From NCBI GenBank assembly GCA_023433835.1, contig JAEYTW010000734.1, positions 1 to 22,255 on the forward strand: a stretch of 22,255 nucleotides of DNA, written 5' to 3'. A model generated the notes under the pieces. The model saw nothing but the letters and a program-made list of their open reading frames with translations, was not told the DNA's origin and did no database searches. Positions 12,067 through 19,771 of this stretch are shown one piece after another. Origin of the DNA: Pseudomonadota bacterium. Its GTDB lineage: Bacteria > Pseudomonadota > Alphaproteobacteria > Ferrovibrionales > Ferrovibrionaceae. Numbering within the stretch: the stretch's first letter is position 1; each line of letters begins with the position of its first letter. Made by a program: the position numbers and the translations under genes.

Positions 12067-14760
12067 TCATGACGGAAAATTCGGCCCGGCCAGGACGGTA
12101 TTGTCGATCAGCGAGCCGTCGATGACCGCGTGGTCGATCCGGGCTTCGGTCAGGTCGGCGCCGTAGAGGCTGACCCCGCGCAGCGAGGCCCGGCGCAGGT
12201 CGGCCCGGATGAAGCTGGCCCCGGCGCAATCGCTGCCGTCGAAGCGGGCGCCGACCAGGTCGGCCCGCATCATCAGCGCCCCGTTCAGCAGCGCGCAGTT
12301 GAAGACCGCATCCCGCAGATGGGCCTGGGCGAACAGGGCGCCGGCGGCATTGGTCGCCACCCAGGAGGTGAGGCTCAATCCGGCCCCGATCAGGTTGGCG
12401 GCAGGCATCTTGGCCCGGTCGCCCCGGGCCTGGGCCAGGTCGACGTCGTTGGCGGTCGACAGCCGGTCGATGGTGGCGCCGCTGAAATCGGCCCCGCGCA
12501 GCACCGATTTCACGAACGTCGGCCGGACCATGGCCGCGCCGCGGAAGCTGGCGCGGCGGGCACTCGCATTGAGCAGCAGGAAATTCTCGATCGTCGCCCC
12601 GTCGAAGATCGCGTCGTCGATCTCGGTATCGAGCAGGTTGACATGCCTGATCGTGGCCGCGGCAAACGACGGCGCGTCGAGCCGGGCATTGGTCGCCAAG
12701 ACGCTGTCCAGCGTCGCGCCGGCGAAGACGGGGTTGCGTCCCTCGGCCTCGCTCAGCGTCGTCTTGGTCAGCCGGGCGCCGGCAAAATCGGTCCGGTCGA
12801 GGCGCGCCCGGCCCAGGTTGGTCTCGACCAGGGTGGCACCGGTCAGGCGGGCATCGGACAGGTCTGCGCCGGTGAAGTTGGCGCGGGTCAGGTCTGCGCC
12901 GGAAAAATCGGCCCCGACCAGACTGCATCCGGCAAAATCCGCTTCGGTCAGGTCGCGGCCCGCGAAATCGAAGCCGGAAAGATCGAGCCAGAGGAAATTC
13001 GACCGCACGGTCGGCGCGCCGCTTTGCAGCAGCGCGGCCGCCGCGGCCTTGCGCCGGGCCAGTTCGGCGGTCCCCGGGCGCAGCGGCATCGGGATGACGT
13101 GGCCGGCCAGGGCCTTGGCCTGGGCTTCGAGGATGGCCATGTCGGCGGTCGCCTGATCGACGATGCCCTTGTGAGGGCCGAGCCGGGTGGCGAGCAGCCT
13201 GTCGCGCAGCCCGGGCGGGGCCAGCGCCGCCGCCCGCTCGATCTGGCCATCGGCCTGGTCCATTGCCGCCTGCAAGGTCATTGGCGCACGCGCCGCGGCA
13301 GCGGCCTTCATCTGGTCGTAATCCATGCCGCGGGCCGTCGCAGCCGCCCGGGCCCGGCCCTCCAGCCCGTCGACGCGTTCATCGACTATCCGGCGCGCCA
13401 GGGATTTGATCCGGTCCATCTGCGGCCTGATCTGCCCGGCGTGGCCGGCATCGGCCGCGGCGTCCGTCAGGGCGGCCAGTTCCTGGCGCAAGGCCGCGAC
13501 TGCCGGGCCCTCGTCCGCCGGCTTCCGCTTCGGCGCCAGCGCAGCCATCCGATCGGCCGGAACCATCCTGGCCAATTGGGCCCGGCCTTCGTCGATCCGC
13601 GCCTGCAACGAGGGCGGGATGACGAGCGCGCGCGGCTCGAGCACCTTGAACCAACCCGCCTTCTCCGACGGCGGCTCCTTCCAGCCGTCGGGGCTGAGCG
13701 ATTGGAAGTCGAGGCCGAGATGAGCGTTGCCGGGCGCCAGCCGGCGGGCAAGGTCGTCCTGGTAATAGCGCAGCGGCCGGGCCGGATCTTCCTGCCATTC
13801 GAAGGCGGCGAGCATCAGGTCGATCTCGGGGTGATCGAAGGCCGAGACCCACAGGCTGCCGCGATGGATCAGCGCGCCGAGGGCTATCCCTGGAAACAGG
13901 GCACAGGTATCGGTCGACAGCGGCACTTCCTGCAATTCGTCCGGCGCCTCGGCCCGGCGGACGAAGGCGCGGGCGCGCACTCCCGGCAATTGCCCGGCCT
14001 GCAGGGCGATCTCGGGGTGCATGTGTTCCAGGGTGAAGGTTTCGCCGCCGCCGATGAAGCCCGGGAACTGCTGATCGTCCGCCGCCACTTGGAACAGGGC
14101 GCGCGTCGCATCGGCAGCCAGCCCCGGGGCGTGGTTCTCGGCCCAGTAGCGATCATAGGTGCCGGCAAAGCGCCGGCGCGAGGGGATCGTCACCTCGCGG
14201 GGGCCGAGGCCGGCGGGGGTGATGATCCCGTCGGGCCTGGTCAGCAGATCGTCGGGATATTCCAGGCAAGGTAGCGGATAGCGGCCGTCGGCCGAAAGCA
14301 CGGTTTCCGGCCAGTGGCCGAGCCCTTGAGGATTCTCGGGGTAATGCGGACCCCCGAAGGCCAGCTTCCAACTGAGCGGCATCCTGGTGAAAGGCTCGGG
14401 CGGGCTGGCCGCGACCTCGCGCCGATCGCCGGTGGTCCACTCACGCCGGCCGGTCACCAGGATCGACTTGTCGACCGGCCCCAGCGCGACCCGGACGCCG
14501 TGGCGCAAGACAGGGGTGCCGCCAGGGGCGAAATAGTCACCGAAGACGACGATTTCGCCGTGGTCCTTGGGTTCCCCGCTGTCCATCACCTGATCGCCGA
14601 GAACCGGGGTGATGGCCTCCCACATCTCGTCTTCCTTGACGATCCGCCGAGGCGCAGACAGGGGGAAAGCGGTAACCAGGCCGATCGACAGCAGCGTGCG
14701 TCCGCCCCACGGCAGGGAGCGCTTCAGGAGACCGACGCGTAGCGGCTTGACCAGCTTCAT
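12067..14760 (-). CDS. DUF2169 adaptor fused to pentapeptide repeats, cassette 3 (897 aa)
   Basis: Same architecture as the other long proteins: DUF2169 region with WGGRTLLSIGLVTAFP, GRYPLPCLEYP, PAGLGPREV, GTYDRYWAENHAPGLAAD and LPGVRARAF; Ala/Arg-rich helical linker (~370-575); pentapeptide beta-helix (~585-890) with ADFAGCSLVGADFSGADLT and SLYGADLTEARI. The start MKLVKPLRVGLLKRS pairs it with cassette 4 rather than 1 and 2. In the helix part one turn reads RGDRAKMPAAN where the others have RFDRAKMPAA(C/N), a Phe-to-Gly change at a core position. Its last 457 bp are nearly identical to those of cassette 4. It starts 7 bp after the A3 stop and has a weak ribosome site, suggesting coupling. 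Confidence 0.9.
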   Translation of the reverse strand: MKLVKPLRVGLLKRSLPWGGRTLLSIGLVTAFPLSAPRRIVKEDEMWEAITPVLGDQVMDSGEPKDHGEIVVFGDYFAPGGTPVLRHGVRVALGPVDKSILVTGRREWTTGDRREVAASPPEPFTRMPLSWKLAFGGPHYPENPQGLGHWPETVLSADGRYPLPCLEYPDDLLTRPDGIITPAGLGPREVTIPSRRRFAGTYDRYWAENHAPGLAADATRALFQVAADDQQFPGFIGGGETFTLEHMHPEIALQAGQLPGVRARAFVRRAEAPDELQEVPLSTDTCALFPGIALGALIHRGSLWVSAFDHPEIDLMLAAFEWQEDPARPLRYYQDDLARRLAPGNAHLGLDFQSLSPDGWKEPPSEKAGWFKVLEPRALVIPPSLQARIDEGRAQLARMVPADRMAALAPKRKPADEGPAVAALRQELAALTDAAADAGHAGQIRPQMDRIKSLARRIVDERVDGLEGRARAAATARGMDYDQMKAAAAARAPMTLQAAMDQADGQIERAAALAPPGLRDRLLATRLGPHKGIVDQATADMAILEAQAKALAGHVIPMPLRPGTAELARRKAAAAALLQSGAPTVRSNFLWLDLSGFDFAGRDLTEADFAGCSLVGADFSGADLTRANFTGADLSDARLTGATLVETNLGRARLDRTDFAGARLTKTTLSEAEGRNPVFAGATLDSVLATNARLDAPSFAAATIRHVNLLDTEIDDAIFDGATIENFLLLNASARRASFRGAAMVRPTFVKSVLRGADFSGATIDRLSTANDVDLAQARGDRAKMPAANLIGAGLSLTSWVATNAAGALFAQAHLRDAVFNCALLNGALMMRADLVGARFDGSDCAGASFIRADLRRASLRGVSLYGADLTEARIDHAVIDGSLIDNTVLAGPNFPS
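12074..12530 (-). repeat. Near-identical 3' tract of the cassette 3 DUF2169 gene
   Basis: Matches 16214-16670 (offset 4140) at roughly 95% or better by eye. Similarity falls sharply beyond 12530, inside the pentapeptide region. Confidence 0.88.
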
Positions 14761-14767
14761 GGCCCGA

Positions 14768-15187
14768 TCAGTTTTCCATCAGCACCGCGCAGCTCGCCAG
14801 CTTGGTGACGCGAGCCGACAGCCTCGTCGCGGTTTCCTTCATCCAGAACGACCTTTCGCTGAAGTCGCGCAGCTTGCTTTCGGTCTTCTGCATGGCGGCG
14901 GCGATCGCGGCGGTATCCTCGTCGGCAGCCACGGTCGAGAGCTTGAACTGGCCGTTGTGCCAGGCCGCCTTGATCGTGTTGACCGCCTCGATCGAGATCA
15001 CGGACGCCGCATTCAGGTTCAGCGTAACCCCGGCGAGCGTCGCGTCGAGCGCGCCCGAGAAGTGCAGCTTGCCCGCCGTATTGGCCAGGAAGCTCGATGC
15101 CGTGGCATCGCCTTTCACCTGGAACGAGCTTTCGTTGTAGGCCGTCATGCCGTAGGCCGGCGCCTCGAGGGTGTAGCTGGTGACCAT
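14768..15187 (-). CDS. Cassette protein A3, unknown function (139 aa)
   Basis: The A-slot protein of cassette 3, clearly closest to A4. Shared blocks are LEAPAYGMTAYNESSFQ against LEAPGFGMTAYNESSFQ, GKLHFSGALDATLAGVTLN, ISIEAVNTIKAAWHNGQFKL and MQKTESKL. The front is beta-rich; from about residue 88 the tail is helical (DTAAIAAAMQKTESKLRDFS) with Arg/Lys/Thr, closing with the strand-like AVLMEN. One Cys occurs near the end (LASCAV). A strong AAGGAGAA ribosome site lies upstream. It is 13 bp from B3 and 7 bp before the DUF2169 gene. No function can be assigned from sequence alone. Confidence 0.86.
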   Translation of the reverse strand: MVTSYTLEAPAYGMTAYNESSFQVKGDATASSFLANTAGKLHFSGALDATLAGVTLNLNAASVISIEAVNTIKAAWHNGQFKLSTVAADEDTAAIAAAMQKTESKLRDFSERSFWMKETATRLSARVTKLASCAVLMEN

Positions 15188-15200
15188 CCCGTTCTCCTTT

Positions 15201-15623
15201 CTACATCCTGGCCAGGACGAGCGCCGTGGTCAGCGACATATCGCAGCTTTCCACGGAGGAGAGCAGGCCCTGCAGCTTGGTCATCCTGTTTTCCATGGCG
15301 ACAACCGACCGCTGCACCTTGCTCAATTCGGCCTGGGCGCGGTTGCAGTCGGCTTCGATGTCGAGGGTCTTGAAGCGGCAGAGCGTCGCGTCGAACTCGA
15401 AATTCTGGCCGGCATCGACGATGACGCCCAGCGCGCCCATGCAGGTTTCGATCTGGACGCCCGCCGCCGCGGTAGAGAAAACCGCCGATGCCTGAATCTG
15501 GCCTTCCAGCGCGAACATCAGGTCCATCGTCGTGCTGGCATAGCCGAATTCGGCATAGGCGTTGGCCCAGAAGGCCCGGAAATCGTGTTGCCGGTCGATC
15601 AGAATTTCAACATCGTCGCTCAT
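15201..15623 (-). CDS. Cassette protein B3, unknown function (140 aa)
   Basis: The B-slot protein of cassette 3. It opens VEILIDRQHDFRAF, the counterpart of ITINRNSNFHSI in B2, then has FWANAYAEFGYASTTMDLMFALEG, almost the same as in B4. Conserved cysteines appear at ETCMGALG, ATLCRFKT and EADCNRAQ, all three also in B4 but absent from B1 and B2; B3 has one more in VESCDMS. The tail from about residue 93 is helical and coiled-coil-like (RAQAELSKVQRSVVAMENRM) and ends LVLARM. A GGAGG ribosome site precedes the ATG. It lies 16 bp after C3. Nothing indicates an enzyme; structural or cargo roles both fit. Confidence 0.86.
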   Translation of the reverse strand: MSDDVEILIDRQHDFRAFWANAYAEFGYASTTMDLMFALEGQIQASAVFSTAAAGVQIETCMGALGVIVDAGQNFEFDATLCRFKTLDIEADCNRAQAELSKVQRSVVAMENRMTKLQGLLSSVESCDMSLTTALVLARM

Positions 15624-15639
15624 CGCCGTCGGCCTCCGC

Positions 15640-16119
15640 TCATCCGCGCATCGTCTGGTCGATCGAGGCGATCATCCCGGCCTGCTGGATCTGGATGATC
15701 GACTGCGTGGTCTCGGTCGCCACCGCGCGGCAATGGCTGACTATCTGGTCGACTTCGAGAGCCTGGTTTGCCTTGATATGCGTGCCGACCAGAAACGCCT
15801 TGTTGGTTGTCATCTCGCCCTTGACCATGTCGAGTTCGATGCTGGTGCCGTCGCCGATGTCGACGGTGACGACCGCGGATGTTGCCAGCGTGGCCTGGAG
15901 CCCGACCATCGCCGCCGTCACGGTCGAATACTCGCCATACCCCGACGCCTCGGCACCGAGCTGGATCAGCATCGTCTCGGCGCCGTGCAGGTTCGACATC
16001 GTGTAGGGTTCCGTCCAGCACACCGATTGCGCGGTGGCGATCGACCAGAAGTCGAGAAAACCCGTCTGCGCCGCCTTGCCGGCGCTCTGGTTTCCCGTGT
16101 AGTCGTCGGTCAAGCTCAT
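15640..16119 (-). CDS. Cassette protein C3, unknown function (159 aa)
   Basis: The C-slot protein of cassette 3 and the first gene after a promoter-like element. The frame is open to 16200, but the ATG at 16119 is chosen because it gives MSLTDDYTGNQ, matching the start of C4, and has AGGAGCCGAAG upstream. The first ~60 residues are strongly conserved with C4 (GKAAQTGFLDFWSIATAQS, EPYTMSNLHGAETMLIQLGA). The middle strand region (LATSAVVTVDIGDGTSIELD) aligns with ATPAVATIDVIPGSSIEID of C4, followed by MTTNKAFL. The tail is helical from about residue 115 and diverges more. One Cys in SHCRA is shared with C4. Confidence 0.86.
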   Translation of the reverse strand: MSLTDDYTGNQSAGKAAQTGFLDFWSIATAQSVCWTEPYTMSNLHGAETMLIQLGAEASGYGEYSTVTAAMVGLQATLATSAVVTVDIGDGTSIELDMVKGEMTTNKAFLVGTHIKANQALEVDQIVSHCRAVATETTQSIIQIQQAGMIASIDQTMRG

Positions 16120-16161
16120 CTTCGGCTCCTGACTGTCGTCGCGCGTCACCCGGCTATCGAT

Positions 16162-16187
16162 GCTATACGAAAGTCGTCGCCGGAAAG
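16162..16187 (-). promoter_or_regulatory. Candidate promoter for cassette 3
   Basis: In the 87-bp gap between the cassette 4 DUF2169 gene and C3, the minus strand reads CTTTCCGG (16187-16180), 12 bases, then TATAGC (16167-16162). The same order, with 13 bases between, occurs before DUF3540. Both gaps also share a TGACCGTTT-type stretch near the preceding stop codon, so they may be copies of one ancestral spacer. The implied leader to the C3 start is about 36 bases. Confidence 0.42.
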
Positions 16188-16206
16188 TGGCAGAAAGCAC
16201 AAACGG

Positions 16207-18897
16207 TCACGTTGGAAAATTCGGCCCGGCCAGGACGGTATTGTCGATCAGCGAGCCGTCGATGACCGCGTGGTCGATCCGGGCTTCGGTCAGGTCGGCG
16301 CCGTAGAGGCTGACCGCGCGCAGCGAGGCCCAGCGCAGGTCGGCCCGGATGAAGCTCGCCCCGGCGCAGTCGCTGCCGTCGAAGCGGGCGCCGACCAGGT
16401 CGGCCCGCATCATCAGTGCCCCGCTCAGCAGCGCGCAGTTGAAGACCGCATCCCGCAGATGGGCCTGGGCGAACAGGGCGCCGGCGGCATTGGTCGCCAC
16501 CCAGGAGGTGCGGCTCAATTCGGCCCCGATCAGGTTGGCGGCGGGCATCTTCGCCCGGTCGAACCGGGCCTGGGCCAGGTCGACATTGTTGGCGGTCGAC
16601 AGCCGCTCGATGGTGGCGCCGCTGAAATCGGCCCCGCGCAGCACCGATTTCACGAACGTCGGCCGGACCAGCCGGGCATCGCGGAAGGTGGCGCCGCGGG
16701 CGCTGGAATTCAGCAGCAGCAGGCGCTCGATATCGGCGCCCTCGAACATCGCCTCGTCGAGCTCGGCATCGAGGAACTTCGAGCGGTTCAGCGTGGCCCC
16801 GGCAAACAGTGGCGCGGCCAGCCTGGTCTTCATCGCGACGACGGAGGCGAGGGTGGCGCCGGCAAAAAGCGTATCGCTGCCCTCCGCCTCGCTCAGCGTC
16901 GCCTTGGTCAGCACGGCGCTGGTGAAGTTGGTCCGGTCGAGCCGGGCGCGGCCCAGATTGGTCTCGGTGAGCATGGCGCCGCCGAACCGCGCGTCGGTCA
17001 GGTCGGTGCCGGCGAAATTGGCACGGGTCAGATCGGCACCGGAGAAGTCCGCGCCGACGAGCGTGCAGCCGGCAAAATCCGCCTCGGTCAGGTCGCGGCC
17101 GGCGAAGTCGAAGCCCGAAAGGTCGAGGCCGGCGAAGTTGCCGCGCGCGGTCGGGCCGCCGCCCCGCAGCAAGCCTGCCGTCTCGGCGGTCCGCCGGGCC
17201 GCCTCGGGCGCCGATGGCGGCGGCGGCATCGGCATGACGTGGCCGATCAGCGCCTTGCCCTGCGCTTCCAGGGTGGCGAGGTCGCTGGTGATCTGGTCGA
17301 CGATGCCCTTGTAGGGGGCAAGCTTGGCGGCCAGCAGCTTCTGGCGCAGGCCGGACGGGGCCACCGCCGCCGCCTCGTCGATCTGGGCGTCGACCATGGC
17401 CATCGCCGCCTGCGGCGTCTTGGGCGCGCTGGCGGCCGCCGCGGCCTTCATCTGGTCGTAGTCGAGGCCCTGCGACGCCACCGCCCGGCGGGCGCGGGCT
17501 TCCAGCGCGCCGACCCGCTCGTCGACGACCTGGCGGGTCAGCGCCTTGATCCGGGCCATCTGGGGCGTGACCTGGTCGGCGCGCGTCGCCGCGGCCGCGG
17601 CAGCCGGCAGGGTGGCGAGTTCATGGCGCAGGGCGACGACGGTCGGCCCTTCGTCCCTGGGCGGTGGCTTGGCCAGCGCGGCCATCCGGTCGGCCGGGAC
17701 CATCTTGGCCAATTGGGCCTTGCCCTCGTCGATCCTGGCCTGCAGCGACGGCGGGATGACGAAGGGGCGGGGCTGCATCACCTTGAACCACGTCGCCTTC
17801 TCGTGCGGCGGTTCCACCCAGCCCTCGGGGCTGAGCGAGCGGTAATCGAGGCCGAGATGGAAGCCGTCGGGTGCGAGACGCCGGGCCAGGTCGTCCTGGT
17901 AATAGCCGATCGGCCGGGCGGGATGCTCCTGCCATTCGAAGGCCGCCAGCATCAGGTCGATTTCGGGATGGTCGAAAGCCGATACCCACAGGCTGCCGCG
18001 GTGGATCAGCACGCCGATATCGACCGCGGGAAACAAGATGCAGCTATCGGTCGCCAGCGGAATTTCCTCGAGGCGCTCGGGGGCTTCGGCCCGGCGGACG
18101 AAGGCGCGGCCACGCAGCCCCGGCAACTGCCCGGCCTGTCGCTCGATCGTCGGATGCATATGCTCGACGACGAAGGATTCGCGGCCGGCGATGAAGCCGG
18201 GGAATTGCTGATCGTGGGCCGCCACCTGAAACAGGGCCAGGCTGGCATCCTCGGCCAGGCCCGGGGCATGGTTCTCGGCCCAGTAACGATCGTAGGTGCC
18301 GGCCAGGCGCTGGCGCGACGGCACCGTCACGTCGCGGGGGCCCAGGCCCGCCGGCGCGATGATGCCGTCGGGGCGGGTCAGGATGTCGTCGGGATATTCC
18401 AGGCAGGGCAGGGGATAGCGGCCGTCCGCCGTCACCACGTCCTCCGGCCAGTCGCCGAGACCATGCGGATTCTCCGGGTAATGCGGGCCGCCGAAGGCGA
18501 GCCGCCAGTCGATCGGCATCCGGGCGAACGGTTCGGGCGCGCTTGCCACCACCCGCCCGCGGTCGTCGGTGTTCCATTCCCGCCGACCGGTGACCATGAT
18601 CGACTTGTCGACCGGTCCCAGCGCCACGCGCACGCCGTGGCGCAGCACCGGCAGGCCGCCGGGCGCGAAATAATCGCCGAACACGATCAGCTCGGCATGC
18701 GCCTTGGGCTCGCCGCTGTCCATCACCTGATCGCCGAGCAGCGGGGTGATGGCCTCCCACATCTCGTCTTCCTTGACGATCTCGCGCGGGGCGCTCAACG
18801 GAAAGGCGGTGACCAGGCCGATCGACAGCAATGTCCGCCCGCCCCACAGCAGCGAGCGTTTGACGAGGCCGACCCGCAGCGGCTTGATCAGCTTCAT
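16207..18897 (-). CDS. DUF2169 adaptor fused to pentapeptide repeats, cassette 4 (896 aa)
   Basis: Same three parts as its relatives: DUF2169 (residues 1-~325; WGGRTLLSIGLVTAFP, GRYPLPCLEYP, PAGLGPRDV, GTYDRYWAENHAPGLAED, LPGLRGRAF), helical linker (~370-575; QARIDEGKAQLAKMVPADRM) and pentapeptide beta-helix (~585-890). The open frame runs to 19101, but that extension lies over the A4 gene. The ATG at 18897 gives MKLIKPLRVGLVKRS, matching cassette 3. It begins 8 bp after the A4 stop. The middle of the helix differs clearly from cassette 3 while the last ~150 residues are almost the same, pointing to partial gene conversion. No catalytic motif is seen. Confidence 0.9.
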   Translation of the reverse strand: MKLIKPLRVGLVKRSLLWGGRTLLSIGLVTAFPLSAPREIVKEDEMWEAITPLLGDQVMDSGEPKAHAELIVFGDYFAPGGLPVLRHGVRVALGPVDKSIMVTGRREWNTDDRGRVVASAPEPFARMPIDWRLAFGGPHYPENPHGLGDWPEDVVTADGRYPLPCLEYPDDILTRPDGIIAPAGLGPRDVTVPSRQRLAGTYDRYWAENHAPGLAEDASLALFQVAAHDQQFPGFIAGRESFVVEHMHPTIERQAGQLPGLRGRAFVRRAEAPERLEEIPLATDSCILFPAVDIGVLIHRGSLWVSAFDHPEIDLMLAAFEWQEHPARPIGYYQDDLARRLAPDGFHLGLDYRSLSPEGWVEPPHEKATWFKVMQPRPFVIPPSLQARIDEGKAQLAKMVPADRMAALAKPPPRDEGPTVVALRHELATLPAAAAAATRADQVTPQMARIKALTRQVVDERVGALEARARRAVASQGLDYDQMKAAAAASAPKTPQAAMAMVDAQIDEAAAVAPSGLRQKLLAAKLAPYKGIVDQITSDLATLEAQGKALIGHVMPMPPPPSAPEAARRTAETAGLLRGGGPTARGNFAGLDLSGFDFAGRDLTEADFAGCTLVGADFSGADLTRANFAGTDLTDARFGGAMLTETNLGRARLDRTNFTSAVLTKATLSEAEGSDTLFAGATLASVVAMKTRLAAPLFAGATLNRSKFLDAELDEAMFEGADIERLLLLNSSARGATFRDARLVRPTFVKSVLRGADFSGATIERLSTANNVDLAQARFDRAKMPAANLIGAELSRTSWVATNAAGALFAQAHLRDAVFNCALLSGALMMRADLVGARFDGSDCAGASFIRADLRWASLRAVSLYGADLTEARIDHAVIDGSLIDNTVLAGPNFPT
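16214..16670 (-). repeat. Near-identical 3' tract of the cassette 4 DUF2169 gene
   Basis: Partner of 12074-12530, in direct orientation. Confidence 0.88.
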
Positions 18898-18905
18898 CGA
18901 CGGCG

Positions 18906-19331
18906 TCAGTCTTCCATCAGCAGCGCGTAGCCGGACAGGGTCGAGGCATGGTTGGCGAGATCGGTGGCCTTGGCTTTCATCGCGGTGGCCTTGGCCTTCA
19001 ACGCCTTCAGCTTGCTTTCGGTCTTCTGCATCGCCGCCTTGGAGGCGGCGGCCTCCTCGTCGGCGACGGTCGTGGCCAGCTTGAATTCGCCGTCGTGCCA
19101 TTCTCCCTTGATCGTATTGACCATCTCGATCGAGATCACGACAGGGGAATTGACGTTCAGGGTGACGCCGGCAAGGGTCGCCTCGAGCTCGCCCGAGAAA
19201 TGCAGCTTGCCCGTCGTATTGGCCAGATAGCTCGACGCGGTCGCGTCGGCCTTCATCTGGAACGAGCTTTCGTTATAGGCAGTCATGCCGAAGCCCGGCG
19301 CTTCGAGATTGTAGGTCGTGGTCGTCGTCAT
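18906..19331 (-). CDS. Cassette protein A4, unknown function (141 aa)
   Basis: The A-slot protein of cassette 4, sharing with A3 the blocks GMTAYNESSFQ, GKLHFSGELEATLAGVTLN, EMVNTIKGEWHDGEFKLAT and MQKTESKL. The front ~90 residues look beta-rich. The tail is an unusually regular Lys/Ala helix (LKALKAKATAMKAKATDLAN) likely to form a coiled coil, then a strand-like YALLMED. There is no Cys, signal peptide or enzyme motif. The stop-to-start spacing to B4 is a single base, and the DUF2169 gene follows after 8 bp. The ribosome site is weak, so translation is probably coupled to B4. Confidence 0.86.
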   Translation of the reverse strand: MTTTTTYNLEAPGFGMTAYNESSFQMKADATASSYLANTTGKLHFSGELEATLAGVTLNVNSPVVISIEMVNTIKGEWHDGEFKLATTVADEEAAASKAAMQKTESKLKALKAKATAMKAKATDLANHASTLSGYALLMED

Positions 19332-19332
19332 G

Positions 19333-19755
19333 TCACATCCGCGCCAGGGCCAGCATGTCGTTCAGCCAGAAGCCGCCGTTCTCGAGGTAGTCGACCGTGC
19401 CCTTGAGATTGCTCAGCTTGGTTTCCATGTCGGTGATCGACTGTTCGACCGCGGCGATCTGGGCGTCGGCGCGATTGCAGTCGGCCTCGATGTCGACCGC
19501 CTTGAACCGGCACAGGGTCGTGTCGAACTCGAAGCTCTTGCCGGCATCGGCGGTCAGGCCGATGGCGCCCAGGCAGACTTCGATCTGCAGTCCGAGCCCC
19601 GAGGTGGAAAACTCGGCCGCGCCCTGGACCTTGCCTTCCAGGGCGAACATGAAATCCATCGTCGTGTTGGCATAGCCGAATTCGGCATAGGCGTTGGCCC
19701 AGAAGCCCTTGAACTTGTCTTCCCGGCTGATCGTGACTTCGACTTCGTCCGCCAT
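19333..19755 (-). CDS. Cassette protein B4, unknown function (140 aa)
   Basis: The B-slot protein of cassette 4. It opens VEVTISREDKFKGFWANAYAE, with FGYANTTMDFMFALEG following as in B3. Three cysteines conserved with B3 are in EVCLGAIG, TTLCRFKA and EADCNRAD. The central part is beta-rich (LGLQIEVCLGAIGLTADAG, then SFEFDTTLCRF); the tail from about residue 93 is helical (ADAQIAAVEQSITDMETKLS) and ends LALARM, as B3 ends LVLARM. A GGAAGGG or GGAG ribosome site precedes the ATG. It lies 16 bp after C4 and 1 bp before A4. Function unknown. Confidence 0.86.
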   Translation of the reverse strand: MADEVEVTISREDKFKGFWANAYAEFGYANTTMDFMFALEGKVQGAAEFSTSGLGLQIEVCLGAIGLTADAGKSFEFDTTLCRFKAVDIEADCNRADAQIAAVEQSITDMETKLSNLKGTVDYLENGGFWLNDMLALARM

Positions 19756-19771
19756 CTCCGCGACCCTTCCG

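Larger units (their letters stand above)
12067..16119 (-). repeat. Cassette 3 (C3-B3-A3-DUF2169)
   Basis: A 4053-bp unit. Genes are 16, 13 and 7 bp apart. Proteins pair with cassette 4 in every slot. Confidence 0.85.
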
